Source of the DNA: Sphingomonas natans | Lineage (GTDB): Bacteria; Pseudomonadota; Alphaproteobacteria; Sphingomonadales; Sphingomonadaceae | Assembly (NCBI RefSeq): GCF_030546695.1 | Contig: NZ_JAUOTP010000010.1 | Location: 1-64,000 of the forward strand | Direction of reading: 5' to 3' | DNA length: 64,000 bases | Shown: positions 37,549 through 47,106 of the stretch, piece by piece | Numbering within the stretch: the first letter of the stretch is position 1 | Layout: each line of letters begins with the position of its first letter | Translations under genes and position numbers: made by a program | Notes under the pieces: generated by a model | The model's input: the letters and a program-made list of their open reading frames with translations, nothing else | Databases searched by the model: none | Told to the model about the DNA's origin: nothing

Positions 37549-38436
37549 ATGGACCTACTTCAACGGCTCCGCATCTTCGTGGCTGTCGCCGAACGGGCCG
37601 GCTTCGCGCGGGCGGCGGAGACACTCTCGCTGGCGCGGCCCCGCGTGACGAATGCCGTCGCGGCGCTGGAACTGGAGATGGGCGTTCGCCTGTTTCACCG
37701 GACCACGCGGCGCACCACCCTGACGGGCGAGGGCGAAGCGCTCTATGACCAGGCTCTGCAGCTGCTGAGCGAAGCGGACCGGACCGTGAATCTGTTCGGC
37801 GGATCGGCAACGTCGCCGCGCGGCCGTCTTCGCGTCGACGTTCCGGTCGCACTCGCACGCTCGGTTATCGTGCCGAAGCTGGCCGCGTTCCGATCGGCCT
37901 ATCCCGACATCGAGATCGTCCTGGGCGTGAGCGATCAGCCGACCGACCTGATCGCCGACGGCATTGATTGCGTCATCCGCATCGGGGATCTCCCGATGGG
38001 CAGCATGGTGAGTCGCCTGATCGGGCGGATCGACCTCGTCGTGTGTGGCTCACCCGATTATCTGGCTGCGAGGGAGACTGCGCGGACGATAGCTGACATC
38101 GCGGATCATGAAGCGGTCGTCTATTTCTCCGGCCGGGGACGGCGCCCCGTTGAATGGCAGTTCATCGAGGACGGCATCGACCGGTCGCTGCGTGTTCGCG
38201 CGGTTCTTCTGGTCAATGACTCCGAGGCGTTCGTCGCGTGCGCGATCGCGGGGCTCGGCCTCATCCAGGTGCCGCGCATCACCGTTGCCGACCATCTAGC
38301 AAGCGGAGCCTTGGTCGAACTTCTGGGAGACTTGCCGACGATCAGTCGGCCGGTCTCCGTGCTGTACCCAAGTCGGCAGCATCTCACTCCGCAGGTCCGC
38401 GCCTTCATCGAATGGAGTGCGTCGCTTCTTGTTTAG
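37549..38436 (+). CDS. LysR-family transcriptional regulator
   Basis: A 295-residue LysR regulator. The N-terminal winged helix (LRIFVAVAERAGFARAAETL, followed by ALELEMGVRLFHRTTRRTTL) and the C-terminal substrate-binding-type domain are both full length. It is of the CrgA/YafC-like type common in proteobacteria. It is divergent from the SDR gene at 36661-37413 with a 135-base spacer and probably controls it. The effector is unknown. Confidence 0.93.
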   Translation: MDLLQRLRIFVAVAERAGFARAAETLSLARPRVTNAVAALELEMGVRLFHRTTRRTTLTGEGEALYDQALQLLSEADRTVNLFGGSATSPRGRLRVDVPVALARSVIVPKLAAFRSAYPDIEIVLGVSDQPTDLIADGIDCVIRIGDLPMGSMVSRLIGRIDLVVCGSPDYLAARETARTIADIADHEAVVYFSGRGRRPVEWQFIEDGIDRSLRVRAVLLVNDSEAFVACAIAGLGLIQVPRITVADHLASGALVELLGDLPTISRPVSVLYPSRQHLTPQVRAFIEWSASLLV

Positions 38437-39241
38437 GCGAGTCTGCAAACGGGCGATTGATGCATGCTGCTAGAAGCCCGCCTCTGGCGCTAGCGGCTTC
38501 GAACTTCCATTCGACTGACTGCGTTGCGCTGGCCGCCAACCCGTCTGGGACGACACTCAGATGTGCTTAGGCATCTCCCGCATCCGACATCCGTTCATGT
38601 TAGGCTGGGGCGTGACGATAGGCAGGACCTGGCTCATGCCTGCTTGCTCCACGCTATCGTTCCTATAGCTTCCGAGGCATGGGCAGCGCTCGCGGCCCGG
38701 AAGCTCGTCCTTGAGGAAGCCGAACTTTCGCTCAATCAGATCGCCATCAAGCGCAAACGCTGCCGAACCAGGCTTGCGCGCCTGGTCCGCCTTAGCTGGC
38801 TCTCGCCGGACATCACTCGCGCTATCGTCAAAGGCGGCATCTCGATCGACCTGTCCTCCTCCCAGCTCCTGGCGGCCGATCTGCCAACGGCATGGGGCGA
38901 CCAGCGCATCGCACTTACGCGCGGCTGACTTAGTATCTGCGAGTGCAGCGCCTGCGGGCGCTTTGTCGTTTCTGGCGACGACGGCGGCCGGCCAACGTAC
39001 CAGGACCACAGCAACAGAGCACAGAGCCTGAGGTCCAAATCTCTGACCGCACATGAACCGACCTGCAGTCAGAAAAATTGGCCGCAGAGACGCAAGCCAA
39101 AAGGCGGTCAAAGCTGCCTTACAACAGAGACCAAAACTACTGCACCAGGGATCCAGGGCGTCGGCAAAGTGCCGGAATTGCGGGGCAAATTTACCAGCCC
39201 TCGCCGGACTTTCTCAGTAATATCAGTCACTTAGGACTGTT
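38437..39241. other. Gene-poor stretch between LysR gene and tRNA-Leu
   Basis: About 800 bases holding only a recombinase fragment (listed separately). The remainder shows no reading frame with family features. It lies directly beyond the 3' end of the tRNA gene, where integrative elements often insert. Confidence 0.5.
38690..38928 (+). pseudogene. Relic: C-terminus of a site-specific recombinase
   Basis: The frame reads NQIAIKRKRCRTRLARLVRL, then SWLSPDITRAIVKGGISIDL and AADLPTAWGDQR. The segment CRTRLARLVRLSWLSPDI followed by a downstream LPxxWxxQR is the distinctive end of alphaproteobacterial serine-type recombinases. The catalytic and zinc-ribbon parts are absent; the upstream frame is unrelated. 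It marks an old integrative event about 300 bases from the tRNA-Leu 3' end. Confidence 0.6.
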
Positions 39242-39327
39242 TGGTGCGGTCGAGAAGACTCGAACTTCCACGGCCTTTCGGCCACAGCCACCTCAAGGCT
39301 GCGCGTCTACCATTCCGCCACGACCGC
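39242..39327 (-). tRNA. tRNA-Leu (anticodon GAG)
   Basis: A full cloverleaf on the minus strand. The acceptor stem pairs GCGGTCG (5' end at 39327) with CGACCGC, and CCA is encoded (39244-39242). The anticodon stem CAGCC/GGCTG encloses the loop TTGAGGT, giving anticodon GAG, which reads CUC/CUU leucine codons. A long variable arm (TGGCCGAAAGGCCG) and the GTTCGAGTC T-loop confirm a class II leucine tRNA. The length is 86 bases including CCA. Confidence 0.93.
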
Positions 39328-39546
39328 ACATCGAGAAGAGTACCCCGGAAAGCTCCGGAGCGCTGGCAGGCGCGAGCCCCTAGCAGGGCTTCCCGGGTGC
39401 TGCAACAGCGCTTCCTCGCAATCGACGAACATCGGCATTTCCGCGTCGCGCGGAAGCTTCGGACGATAGCGCGGACAAGGTGCATACGCAGAGAAAGGGG
39501 GTGAGGCCGGGCGCCCCGCCGCTTTCGGTCAGCGCCCCGATCCGCA

Positions 39547-40236
39547 TCAGCTGCCGCCCGTGCCTAGAAAGCTCACCGCGATCTTGGACGAGCTGCGCGG
39601 CACGTCGACCGCGGCCGCATCGAAATCGATGCTCTTGCCCGGGGCCAGCCGCGGCTGCGGCCGCGTGATCGTCCAGGCATAGACGGTGCGGCCCGCGGTA
39701 TCCTTCAGCTCGGCGCGGATGTCGGGCACCGCCTGATCGGTCGCGGTCGGGTTCCAGATCCGACCCGAGACCGCAAACAGCTCGCTGCCGCCCGCGATCA
39801 TCCGCCAATCGGGCTGCTTCGTGATCGCGATGCCGAGCGGCACGCGGCGATCGGACAGACCGAGGCCGGTGGCGACCTGGTTCGGGCCGAACGCGATCAG
39901 CGCGATCGCGCCGCCTAGCAGGAGGACGAGCAGGACGAGGCCCAGCGCGATCAACGGCCCCTTGACCGATCCCCGCCGCGCGACGGGCGCCGTCTCCTCG
40001 ATCGGAACGGCGGGAGCGACCGCTTCCTCGACCGGCGCGGTCGCAGGCGCGGGGATGACGACCGGCGCGGGCGGCGGCTGCGTCGGCGCCGCACGCCGCA
40101 GCGGCAGCGGCAGGCCGGGGCCCGCCTGGATCCAGCTCTCGCCGCAGGCGCGACAGCGCACCTTGCGTCCGGCAGGGCCGATGGCATCGTCGGGAACGTC
40201 GTAACCGCTGGCGCAGCTGGGGCAGGTGATCCGCAT
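39547..40236 (-). CDS. MJ0042-type zinc-ribbon membrane protein
   Basis: A 229-residue protein with an N-terminal zinc ribbon (CPSCASGYDVPDD and VRCRACGESW, four Cys), a Pro/Ala-rich linker, a single membrane helix (LIALGLVLLVLLLGG) and a DUF3426-like periplasmic domain that contains SGRIWNPTATDQAVPDIRAE. The zinc ribbon faces the cytoplasm. This gene is divergent from ftsE, an arrangement conserved in many alphaproteobacteria. No biochemical function is established; a link to division or envelope control is suggested by the context. Confidence 0.88.
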   Translation of the reverse strand: MRITCPSCASGYDVPDDAIGPAGRKVRCRACGESWIQAGPGLPLPLRRAAPTQPPPAPVVIPAPATAPVEEAVAPAVPIEETAPVARRGSVKGPLIALGLVLLVLLLGGAIALIAFGPNQVATGLGLSDRRVPLGIAITKQPDWRMIAGGSELFAVSGRIWNPTATDQAVPDIRAELKDTAGRTVYAWTITRPQPRLAPGKSIDFDAAAVDVPRSSSKIAVSFLGTGGS

Positions 40237-40334
40237 CGGCGCATGGTTAGCGCCCCGGTCGCATCGGCGGCAAGCGCGCTTGCGGCACGACGCGCGCTTG
40301 CCCGCTCCGCCTGCGCCTGCGATGGTCGGGCACG

Positions 40335-41048
40335 ATGTCCGCTATCGTCCATTTCGAAAATGTCGGGCTTCGCTACGGCACCGGCGCCGAGACGCTGTCG
40401 AATCTCAGTTTCTCGCTGGCGCCGGGCTCGTTCCACTTCGTCACGGGCGCCTCGGGCGCGGGCAAGACCTCGCTGCTCCGCCTCGTCACGCTCGCGCAGC
40501 GGCCGAGCCGCGGCATCATCCGCCTGTTCGGCGAGGATATCGTGACGCTGCCACGCGATGCCTTGCCGGTGGTCCGGCGGCGGCTGGGCGTCGTCTATCA
40601 AGATTTCCGGCTGATCCCGCATCTGACCGCGTTCGAGAATGTCGCGCTGCCGCTGCGGATCATGGGGCAGGACGAGCCGACGATCCGCGCCACCGTGACC
40701 GAGATGCTCGACTGGGTCGGCCTCGCGCCGCGCGCCGACGCCCGCCCCGCGACGCTTTCCGGCGGTGAGCAGCAGCGCGTCGCGATCGCGCGCGCGGTCG
40801 TCGCCCGGCCGGATCTGATCGTCGCTGACGAACCGACCGGCAATGTCGATCCGGAAATGTCGATGCGGCTGTTCCAATTGTTCGAGGGGCTCAATCGGCT
40901 CGGCACCACGATCCTCGTCGCGACGCACGATCTGGCGCTCGTCGCGCGCTTTCCATCCGCGGCGACGATGCATCTCGCGCGCGGGAGTATCGAGGATCCG
41001 TCGGGCCTGCTGCGCTATCCCGCCGCACCGCGTCGGGCCTATCGATGA
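40335..41048 (+). CDS. ftsE: Cell-division ATP-binding protein FtsE
   Basis: A 237-residue ABC ATPase. Walker A is [10 protein letters not shown] (about 37-46), the signature is [14 protein letters not shown] and Walker B is [13 protein letters not shown], the last being typical of FtsE/MacB-type ATPases. Q-loop [16 protein letters not shown] is FtsE-like. With FtsX it forms the membrane complex that activates peptidoglycan hydrolases at the septum. The stop overlaps the ftsX start (ATGA). It is the first gene of a five-gene overlapping operon. Confidence 0.95.
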   Translation: MSAIVHFENVGLRYGTGAETLSNLSFSLAPGSFHFVTGASGAGKTSLLRLVTLAQRPSRGIIRLFGEDIVTLPRDALPVVRRRLGVVYQDFRLIPHLTAFENVALPLRIMGQDEPTIRATVTEMLDWVGLAPRADARPATLSGGEQQRVAIARAVVARPDLIVADEPTGNVDPEMSMRLFQLFEGLNRLGTTILVATHDLALVARFPSAATMHLARGSIEDPSGLLRYPAAPRRAYR

Positions 41049-41902
41049 GCGCGCTGCCGTCCGATCTGCTTTTGCGCGCCGGGCGGCGCAGCGCCTTGCC
41101 TTGGGTGATCGCGGCCGCGGCCTTCCTGATGGCGCTCGCCGCCGCCAGCGCGCTCGCGCTCGGGCGCAGCGCCGATGCGATCGCGGCGAACGCCGCCGGC
41201 AAGATTACCGTCTCGATCGCGGAGGGCGATCCCGCGCGCCGCGATGCCGCCGCGGCGCGTGCGCTGGCGATCCTCGCGGGCAATAAGCTGGTCGATCGGG
41301 TCGCGCGCGTCGACCAGGCCGAGGTGCACCGGCTGGTGTCGCCTTATCTGGGTGCGGATGCCGATATCCCGCTCCCCGCGCTGATCGATGCCGATCTGCG
41401 GCCCGGCGTCGCGATCGGCGCGGTTCGCACGGCGCTGCGGGCGGTCTCCTCGGCGCGCGTGGATGCCGAAGGCGAAGCGCTCGCGCCACTGTCCGGGCTG
41501 ATCGTCGCGCTGCGCCGGCTGGCGCTGGTGGTGGTCCTGTTGTCCGCGCTGGTCGCCTTGCTGGTGACGGCGATGGTCGCGCGCGCCGCGCTCGCTGCGC
41601 ATGCCGGCACGGTCGAGACGCTACACGGGCTGGGCGCAACCGATGCCCAGCTCGCGCGGCTGGTCGAGCGGCGCACGGCGATGGATGCGCTGGTCGGCGC
41701 CACGCTCGGGCTGATCGCGGCGGGCGGCGTGATCCTGATCGTCGGCGCGCATCTGGGCACGATCAACGGCAGCACCGGCGGCGCGCCCCATCTGCCCGTC
41801 CGCGACTGGGGGCTGCTGATGGTGCTGCCGGTCTATCTGGCGGGCTCGGCGATGATGGCGACGCGGCTGACGATCCTCAGCCAGCTGCGGCGATCGATCT
41901 GA
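41045..41902 (+). CDS. ftsX: Cell-division protein FtsX
   Basis: A 285-residue inner-membrane protein with four predicted helices (ALPWVIAAAAFLMALAAASA; VVVLLSALVALLVTAMVARA; ALVGATLGLIAAGGVILIVG; MVLPVYLAGSAMMATRLTI) and an extracytoplasmic loop between the first two, the FtsX plan. It is shorter than E. coli FtsX, as usual in alphaproteobacteria. It pairs with FtsE, whose stop it overlaps by four bases. Its stop overlaps the next ATG (TGATG). Confidence 0.93.
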   Translation: MSALPSDLLLRAGRRSALPWVIAAAAFLMALAAASALALGRSADAIAANAAGKITVSIAEGDPARRDAAAARALAILAGNKLVDRVARVDQAEVHRLVSPYLGADADIPLPALIDADLRPGVAIGAVRTALRAVSSARVDAEGEALAPLSGLIVALRRLALVVVLLSALVALLVTAMVARAALAAHAGTVETLHGLGATDAQLARLVERRTAMDALVGATLGLIAAGGVILIVGAHLGTINGSTGGAPHLPVRDWGLLMVLPVYLAGSAMMATRLTILSQLRRSI

Positions 41903-42426
41903 TGCTCCGCTTGCTCTCGACGGTCCTGCTGCTGTGGGCGCTCGGCTTCGCGCTCTTCGCCTCGACGCTGCCGCATCCCGCCGACGACCGCGTGACGGAC
42001 GGCATCGTCGTGCTGACGGGCGGCCCCGGGCGCGTCCAGCGCGGGGTCGCGCTGCTGCAGGCGGGCAAGGCGAGACGCATGCTCGTCTCGGGCGTCGATC
42101 GGCAGGTTCGCCCGGCCGAGCTCGCCACGATCAACCGCTTTCCGCACGCTTTGCTATCGCGCATCGATCTCGGTGCGGAGGCGGTCGATACGCGCTCGAA
42201 CGCGGACGAGGCTGCGGCGTGGATCGCCTCCTATCGGTTCCATACGATCCGGGTCGTCACGACCGACTGGCACATGCGCCGCGCCCGGCTCGAGCTCGCG
42301 CAACAATTGCCGCGCGACGTGACGCTCCTGCCCGATGCGATCCCGAGCACGCCCAATCTCGTCGCCCTGCTGCGCGAATATAACAAATATCTGCTCCGCC
42401 GCGCCGCGACCCTCATCGGCCGCTGA
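41902..42426 (+). CDS. YdcF/DUF218-family protein
   Basis: A 174-residue protein with an N-terminal membrane anchor (LLSTVLLLWALGFALFA) and a DUF218 (YdcF/ElyC-like) domain: DGIVVLTGGPGRVQRGVALL, then TRSNADEAAAWI and the conserved TTDWHMRRARLE. ElyC members affect cell-wall precursor metabolism under stress; this one has no assigned reaction. ATG 41902 overlaps the ftsX stop (TGATG). In relatives an acyltransferase (plsC) often follows; here a DMT transporter does. Confidence 0.88.
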   Translation: MLRLLSTVLLLWALGFALFASTLPHPADDRVTDGIVVLTGGPGRVQRGVALLQAGKARRMLVSGVDRQVRPAELATINRFPHALLSRIDLGAEAVDTRSNADEAAAWIASYRFHTIRVVTTDWHMRRARLELAQQLPRDVTLLPDAIPSTPNLVALLREYNKYLLRRAATLIGR

Positions 42427-42457
42427 CGCGCCGCGCGACTTGCCCCTAAGGCAAAGC

Positions 42458-43384
42458 ATGGCCGATTCGCCCGCAACTCCGATCCCCCGCCTCGCTCTGC
42501 CCGCCTTGCTCATTGCCAATGTCGTGCTGGCATGCGGCCCGTGGCTCGTCCGCCTGTCGCAAACGGAGAGCGGGATCGGCCCCGTCGCGGCGGGCTTCTG
42601 GCGCCTGACCCTGGCCCTGCCGGTGCTGCTGATCGCCGCGCGGCGGATCGAGCATTTCCCGCCGCGGGCCGGCAGCAGTGCTCTGCTGATGGTCGCGATC
42701 GCCGGCCTCGCTTTCGCCGCCGATCTCGGTCTGTGGCATGTCGGCATCCTCCATACGCGGCTCGCCAATGCGACGTTGCTCGGCAACATCACCGCCTTGC
42801 TCTTCCCGCTCTACGGCTTCGCGGTCGCGCGTCTGTGGCCGCGGCCGCGCCAATGGCTCGCTCTGCTCCTCGCGACCGCCGGCGCAATACTGCTCGTCGG
42901 CCGCTCCTACGAGCTTTCGGGCAAGAACTTCCTCGGCGATCTCCTTTGCATCGCCGCAGGCTGCTTCTACACCTTGTACCTGATCGCGCTCGATCGGGTG
43001 CGCGGCGCGGTCCCGCCGCTCTCGACGCTCGCCATCTCCGTGCTGACGGGCGCGCCGCTGCTGCTGCTTTTCGCCTTCGGGCTCGGCGAGCCGATCTGGC
43101 CCAAGACGTGGCTGCCGCTCCTGCTGCTCGCCGGCGGCAGCCAGCTCATCGGCCAGGGATTGATCCTCTATGCGGTCAGCCGGGTGCCGCCGATCGTCGT
43201 CGGGCTGATGCTGCTGACCCAGCCGATCGTCGCCGCCACGATCGGCTGGCTCGTCTATGGCGAGGCGCTGACATTGGTGGACGCGATCGGCGCCGTCGGG
43301 ATCGCGGTCGCGGTGCTGCTCGTCCGCGATCGCCCGGCCAAGGCCTTGCCGCACGAGACGCACGGCCTAAGTTCGGTGCTATGA
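42458..43384 (+). CDS. DMT-superfamily (EamA) transporter
   Basis: A 308-residue membrane protein with about ten hydrophobic helices and two EamA repeats. It begins MADSPATPIPRLALPALLIA; characteristic pieces are NATLLGNITALLFPLYGF (end of repeat 1) and GLMLLTQPIVAATIGWLVYG (end of repeat 2). Members export metabolites such as amino acids or nucleotides; substrate unknown. ATG 42458 is preferred to an upstream frame that overlaps the YdcF-like gene. Its stop overlaps the COQ9 start (ATGA). Confidence 0.9.
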   Translation: MADSPATPIPRLALPALLIANVVLACGPWLVRLSQTESGIGPVAAGFWRLTLALPVLLIAARRIEHFPPRAGSSALLMVAIAGLAFAADLGLWHVGILHTRLANATLLGNITALLFPLYGFAVARLWPRPRQWLALLLATAGAILLVGRSYELSGKNFLGDLLCIAAGCFYTLYLIALDRVRGAVPPLSTLAISVLTGAPLLLLFAFGLGEPIWPKTWLPLLLLAGGSQLIGQGLILYAVSRVPPIVVGLMLLTQPIVAATIGWLVYGEALTLVDAIGAVGIAVAVLLVRDRPAKALPHETHGLSSVL

Positions 43385-44052
43385 CCGACTCCGCCATCCC
43401 ACCGCTCGACATGACGCTCGACGAGCTGCGCGCCGCGCTCGGCCCGCTGCTGCCGCAGGAGGCGGCGTTCGACGGCTGGAGCGAGGCGGCTCTGTCGGCC
43501 GCCGCCATGGCGCTGGGCGTGCCGCCCGAGCGCGCCCGGCTGGCGATACCGGGCGGCGCGATCGACATGATCGAGGCGTGGTTCGCCAGCGTCGATGCCG
43601 AGATGGTGGTCGTGCTGCCATCCGAACGGCTGGCGGCAATGAAAATCCGTGAGCGGATCACCGCGATCGTGCTGGCCCGTCTGGAGATTGCGACGCCGCA
43701 TCGCGAGGCGCTGCGCCGCGCGATCGCCATTCTCGCGCTGCCGACCAATGTCCCTACCGCCACGAGGCTCGGCTGGCATGCGGCCGACGCGATGTGGCGG
43801 CTGGCCGGAGACACCGCGACCGGCTTCGCCCATTATACGAAGCGCGCGACGCTCGGCGCCGTCTATCTCTCGACGATCCTCGTTTTCCTCGACGACGAGA
43901 GCGAAGGCTTCGCCGACACCCGCGCCTTCCTCGATCGCCGCATCGCCGGCGTGATGCGCTTCGAGAAATTGAAGGCGCAATTGAAGCCCGATCCGGACAG
44001 GCATTTCAGCCCCGCCCGCTTTCTCGGGCGCCTGCGCTACCGGACGCGCTGA
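43381..44052 (+). CDS. COQ9-family protein
   Basis: A 223-residue alpha-helical protein of the COQ9 family, with a TetR-like fold. Recognised segments are ALSAAAMALGVPPERARLAI near the N-terminus, and RLGWHAADAMWRLAGDTATG and HYTKRATLGAVYLSTILVFL further on. In mitochondria and alphaproteobacteria COQ9 binds lipids and helps COQ7-type hydroxylation in ubiquinone synthesis. It is the last gene in the operon, translationally coupled to the transporter. A sphingomonad repeat follows it. Confidence 0.92.
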   Translation: MTDSAIPPLDMTLDELRAALGPLLPQEAAFDGWSEAALSAAAMALGVPPERARLAIPGGAIDMIEAWFASVDAEMVVVLPSERLAAMKIRERITAIVLARLEIATPHREALRRAIAILALPTNVPTATRLGWHAADAMWRLAGDTATGFAHYTKRATLGAVYLSTILVFLDDESEGFADTRAFLDRRIAGVMRFEKLKAQLKPDPDRHFSPARFLGRLRYRTR

Positions 44053-44074
44053 ACGTCCGAACACATCGCGACCC

Positions 44075-44180
44075 GCTCATCCTGAGGAGCCATTGAGCGA
44101 AGTCGAAATGGCGTCTCGAAGGACGGCGCCGGTCCTTCGAGACGAGGCTTCGACAAGCTCAGCCTCTCCTCAGGATGAGC
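44075..44180. repeat. Sphingomonad intergenic inverted repeat
   Basis: GCTCATCCTGAGGAG at 44075-44089 is inverted at the far end (CTCCTCAGGATGAGC, 44166-44180), and an inner inverted pair GTCTCGAAGGAC/GTCCTTCGAGAC sits between. Such multi-arm hairpins are scattered between genes in sphingomonad genomes. It lies between the COQ9 gene and the feoA promoter. Confidence 0.75.
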
Positions 44181-44231
44181 GGCAGTAAAATCAGTTTGAT
44201 CATGTTCGCGCTGAACTGAGCCCGCTTTTAT

Positions 44232-44246
44232 TGATAATCACTCGCA
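44232..44246. promoter_or_regulatory. Fur-like box upstream of feoA
   Basis: TGATAATCACTCGCA matches the E. coli-type left half (TGATAAT) and the same right half (ACTCGCA) as the siderophore receptor's box 1. It lies 19 bases before the feoA ATG, consistent with Fur control of ferrous iron uptake. Confidence 0.65.
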
Positions 44247-44265
44247 ACAGCCCTATGGCGCTGCG

Positions 44266-44502
44266 ATGCGTCTCGACGAGCTCCCTTCGCGCCAAGCGTC
44301 CTGCATCTCCGCGATCGACTGGGACGGTCTGGACGACAAGGCCGCGCGCCGCCTGCGCGAGCTTGGTTTCGACGAAGGCGTCGCGATCGAGACGCTGCAT
44401 CGCGGACCAATCGGGCTCGATCCGATCGCTGTGCGCGTCGGCCGCATGACGATCGCGCTGCGCAAGGCCGTCGCCGCCGCGGTCACGGTCGTGCCCGCAT
44501 GA
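44266..44502 (+). CDS. feoA: Ferrous iron transport protein A
   Basis: A 78-residue SH3-like FeoA. It contains RRLRELGFDEGVAIETLHRG and VRVGRMTIALRKAVAAAVTV, the family pattern. FeoA is a cytoplasmic accessory that interacts with the FeoB transporter. The stop overlaps the feoB start (ATGA). A Fur-like box lies just upstream. Confidence 0.95.
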   Translation: MRLDELPSRQASCISAIDWDGLDDKAARRLRELGFDEGVAIETLHRGPIGLDPIAVRVGRMTIALRKAVAAAVTVVPA

Positions 44503-46361
44503 ATCCCGCCCCGCTCGTCGCGCTCGTCGGCAATCCCAATGCCGGCAAGAGCGCGCTGTTCAACGCGCTCACCGGCGCGCGCCAGAAGGTCGGCAATTAT
44601 CCGGGCGTCACGGTCGAGCGCAAATCGGGGCGGATGGCGCTCGACGATGGCCGCCCGATCGAGATGCTCGATCTGCCCGGCACCTACAGCCTCGATCCGT
44701 CGAGCCCCGACGAGGCAGTGACGCGCGACGTGCTGATCGGCACGCAGGAAGGCGAACGCCGGCCCGACGTGCTGATCGTCGTCGTCGACGCCACCAATCT
44801 CGACAATCACCTCCGCTTCGCCCTCCAGCTCGTCGCGCTCGGCCTGCCGACGATCGTCGCGCTCAACATGATCGACATGGCCGAGCGCGACGGTACCGAC
44901 ATCGATGTCGCCCGCCTCTCGGCCGAGCTCGGCGTGCCCGTTATCCCGACGGTCGCGGTCCGCAAGCGCGGGCTGGATGCGCTGAAGGACGCGATCGGTC
45001 GCGCCAGCGCCGGCGGCGGCCGCACTTTGCTCTCCCCGACCGTGCCCGGCGCGGACCTGACCGCGCTCCAGCGCCGCAGCCGCCAGATCGCCGCTGCCGC
45101 CACCGTCCAGCGCCCGCTGCAGCGCGCCTTCACCGAGAAATTCGATCGCGTCGCGCTCCATCCGGTCGCCGGACCCATCCTGCTCGCGGTGATGATGTTC
45201 GTGATGTTCCAGGCGGTCTTCTCGTGGAGCCAGGCGCCGATCGACTGGCTCGCCGAAGCGCAGTCCTGGCTCGCGACCACCGCGACCAACACGCTGCCCG
45301 ATAATTTCCTCCGCGATTTCCTCGTCGAAGGGATCATCAACGGCGTGGGCATGGTCGTCGCCTTTCTGCCGCAGATCCTCGTCCTGTTCGCCTTCATCCT
45401 CGTGCTGGAGGCGTCGGGGTACATGGTCCGCGCTGCCTTCCTGATGGATCGGCTGATGGCCAGCGTCGGCCTGTCGGGACGCGCCTTCATCCCCCTCCTC
45501 TCGTCCTTCGCCTGCGCGATCCCCGGCATCATGGCGACGCGCTCGATCGACGATCCGCGCGATCGGCTGACGACGATCCTGATCGCGCCGCTGATGACCT
45601 GCTCGGCGCGTCTGCCCGTCTATGCGCTGATCATCGGCGCCTTCATTCCCGCGCAGAATGTGCTGCCCGGCGTCGGTCTGCAGGGCCTCGTCCTGTTCGG
45701 CCTGTATATCGCCGGCATCATCGGCGCGATGGCCGCCTCGGCCGTGCTGCGACGGACGGTCACGAAGGGCGGCGGCGGCGGCTTCATGATGGAGCTGCCG
45801 CGCTATCAGCTACCTGTCGTGCGCGATATCGCGATCGGCCTGTGGCAGCGCGCCTTCGTCTTCCTGCGGCGCGCCGGCACCGTGATCCTCACCGTCACGG
45901 CCGTACTGTGGCTGCTCACTTCCTATCCTAAGGTGCCGATCGGCAGCAGCCTCAAGCAGAGCGAATATTCGATCGCGGGGCGCATCGCCGGCGTGATCTA
46001 CCCGATCGTCCGTCCGATCGGCTTCGGCCGGGACATGGCGCTGGCGGTGATCCCGGCGATGGTTGCGCGCGAAGTCGCGGTCTCGGCGCTGCAGACCGTC
46101 TATTCGATCGATGCGGCCGACGATCCCACGCAGGGCGAGAAGAAGCTCGCGGGCCGCCTGCGCGGCGCCTGGTCGCTGCCGACCGCTCTGGCCTTCCTCG
46201 CCTGGTTCGTCTTCGCGCCGCAATGCCTGTCAACGATCGCCGTGATCCGCCGCGAGACGAACGGCTGGCTGTGGCCAAGCTTCACGCTCGCTTATCTGTT
46301 CGGCATGGCCTGGCTCGCGGCTGGCGCGACCTTCTGGACGGCGACCGCTCTGGGATTGTAG
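44499..46361 (+). CDS. feoB: Ferrous iron transporter FeoB
   Basis: A 620-residue membrane GTPase. The N-terminal G domain has G1 [12 protein letters not shown] (about 11-22), G2 [10 protein letters not shown]3 [10 protein letters not shown] and G4 NMID. The polytopic part includes the gate motifs [12 protein letters not shown] and [16 protein letters not shown]. FeoB moves Fe(II) across the inner membrane. It is shorter than E. coli FeoB (about 770) but usual for alphaproteobacteria. It is translationally coupled to feoA. Confidence 0.96.
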   Translation: MNPAPLVALVGNPNAGKSALFNALTGARQKVGNYPGVTVERKSGRMALDDGRPIEMLDLPGTYSLDPSSPDEAVTRDVLIGTQEGERRPDVLIVVVDATNLDNHLRFALQLVALGLPTIVALNMIDMAERDGTDIDVARLSAELGVPVIPTVAVRKRGLDALKDAIGRASAGGGRTLLSPTVPGADLTALQRRSRQIAAAATVQRPLQRAFTEKFDRVALHPVAGPILLAVMMFVMFQAVFSWSQAPIDWLAEAQSWLATTATNTLPDNFLRDFLVEGIINGVGMVVAFLPQILVLFAFILVLEASGYMVRAAFLMDRLMASVGLSGRAFIPLLSSFACAIPGIMATRSIDDPRDRLTTILIAPLMTCSARLPVYALIIGAFIPAQNVLPGVGLQGLVLFGLYIAGIIGAMAASAVLRRTVTKGGGGGFMMELPRYQLPVVRDIAIGLWQRAFVFLRRAGTVILTVTAVLWLLTSYPKVPIGSSLKQSEYSIAGRIAGVIYPIVRPIGFGRDMALAVIPAMVAREVAVSALQTVYSIDAADDPTQGEKKLAGRLRGAWSLPTALAFLAWFVFAPQCLSTIAVIRRETNGWLWPSFTLAYLFGMAWLAAGATFWTATALGL

Positions 46362-46432
46362 GCTGGCGCGACTCCGCCGCACCCGGCGCAGGCTCAGGCC
46401 GCGGGCCTCAGCACATAGTTTTGGAGAGACGC

Positions 46433-46975
46433 ATGGCCGGATCGGTCAACAAGGTAATCCTCGTCGGTAATCTCGGCCGCGATCCCGAATCGCGCAGCTT
46501 CCAGAATGGCGGCAAGGTCGTGAACCTGCGCATCGCCACGTCGGAGACGTGGAAGGACCGTGCGTCTGGCGAGCGCAAGGAAAAGACCGAATGGCATAGC
46601 GTTGCGATCTTCTCCGAGCCGCTCGCCAACACTGCCGAGAAGTATCTACGTAAGGGCAGCAAGGTCTATATCGAGGGCCAGCTCGAGACGCGGAAGTGGC
46701 AGGACCAGTCCGGCGCGGACAAGTACAGCACCGAGGTCGTGCTACGCCCCTTCACCGGCACGCTCGTGATGCTGGATGGGCGCGGCGAAGGTGGCAGCCA
46801 GGGCGGCGGCGGCGCGCGCGGCGGCTGGGGCGAGGATGACGGCGGCGAGTTCGGCGGCAGCTATGGCGGCGGCGGTGCCAGCTCTGGCGGCGCGCGCGGC
46901 GGCGCATCATCGGGCGGCGGGCGTCCGGCCCCGGCGGCGTTCGACAGCGATCTGGACGACGACGTCCCGTTCTGA
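46433..46975 (+). CDS. ssb: Single-stranded DNA-binding protein
   Basis: A 180-residue SSB. The OB fold starts [20 protein letters not shown] and includes [20 protein letters not shown] and [18 protein letters not shown] Gly-rich disordered tail ends in the acidic protein-interaction tip DDDVPF. ATG 46433 follows GGAGAG; the longer frame starting inside feoB is rejected. It binds ssDNA in replication and repair and appears monocistronic. Confidence 0.97.
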   Translation: MAGSVNKVILVGNLGRDPESRSFQNGGKVVNLRIATSETWKDRASGERKEKTEWHSVAIFSEPLANTAEKYLRKGSKVYIEGQLETRKWQDQSGADKYSTEVVLRPFTGTLVMLDGRGEGGSQGGGGARGGWGEDDGGEFGGSYGGGGASSGGARGGASSGGGRPAPAAFDSDLDDDVPF

Positions 46976-47023
46976 AAGCACCTAATTCCGCCCGCGCGAA
47001 ACGGGTGAGAGCGCACCGCCGTG

Positions 47024-47100
47024 TTCCGGCGAAGGCCGGAACCCTGAACCACGAGCGGCGCGCCCGCTGATCCTGGACCCGGGCCTCCGCCGGGGTCCAG
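47024..47100. repeat. Pair of intergenic hairpins after ssb
   Basis: Two inverted repeats lie between the converging ssb and DUF177 genes: TTCCGGC-GAAG-GCCGGAA at 47024-47041 and CTGGACCC...GGGTCCAG at 47073-47100. They resemble common sphingomonad dispersed repeats and could also act as a bidirectional terminator; no T-run is present. Confidence 0.6.
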
Positions 47101-47106
47101 CGCACT

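Noticed and set aside
39242-39327. Reading the tRNA anticodon as TGA (serine)
   Set aside because: That needs a shifted anticodon stem; the perfect 5-bp stem CAGCC/GGCTG gives GAG, leucine.
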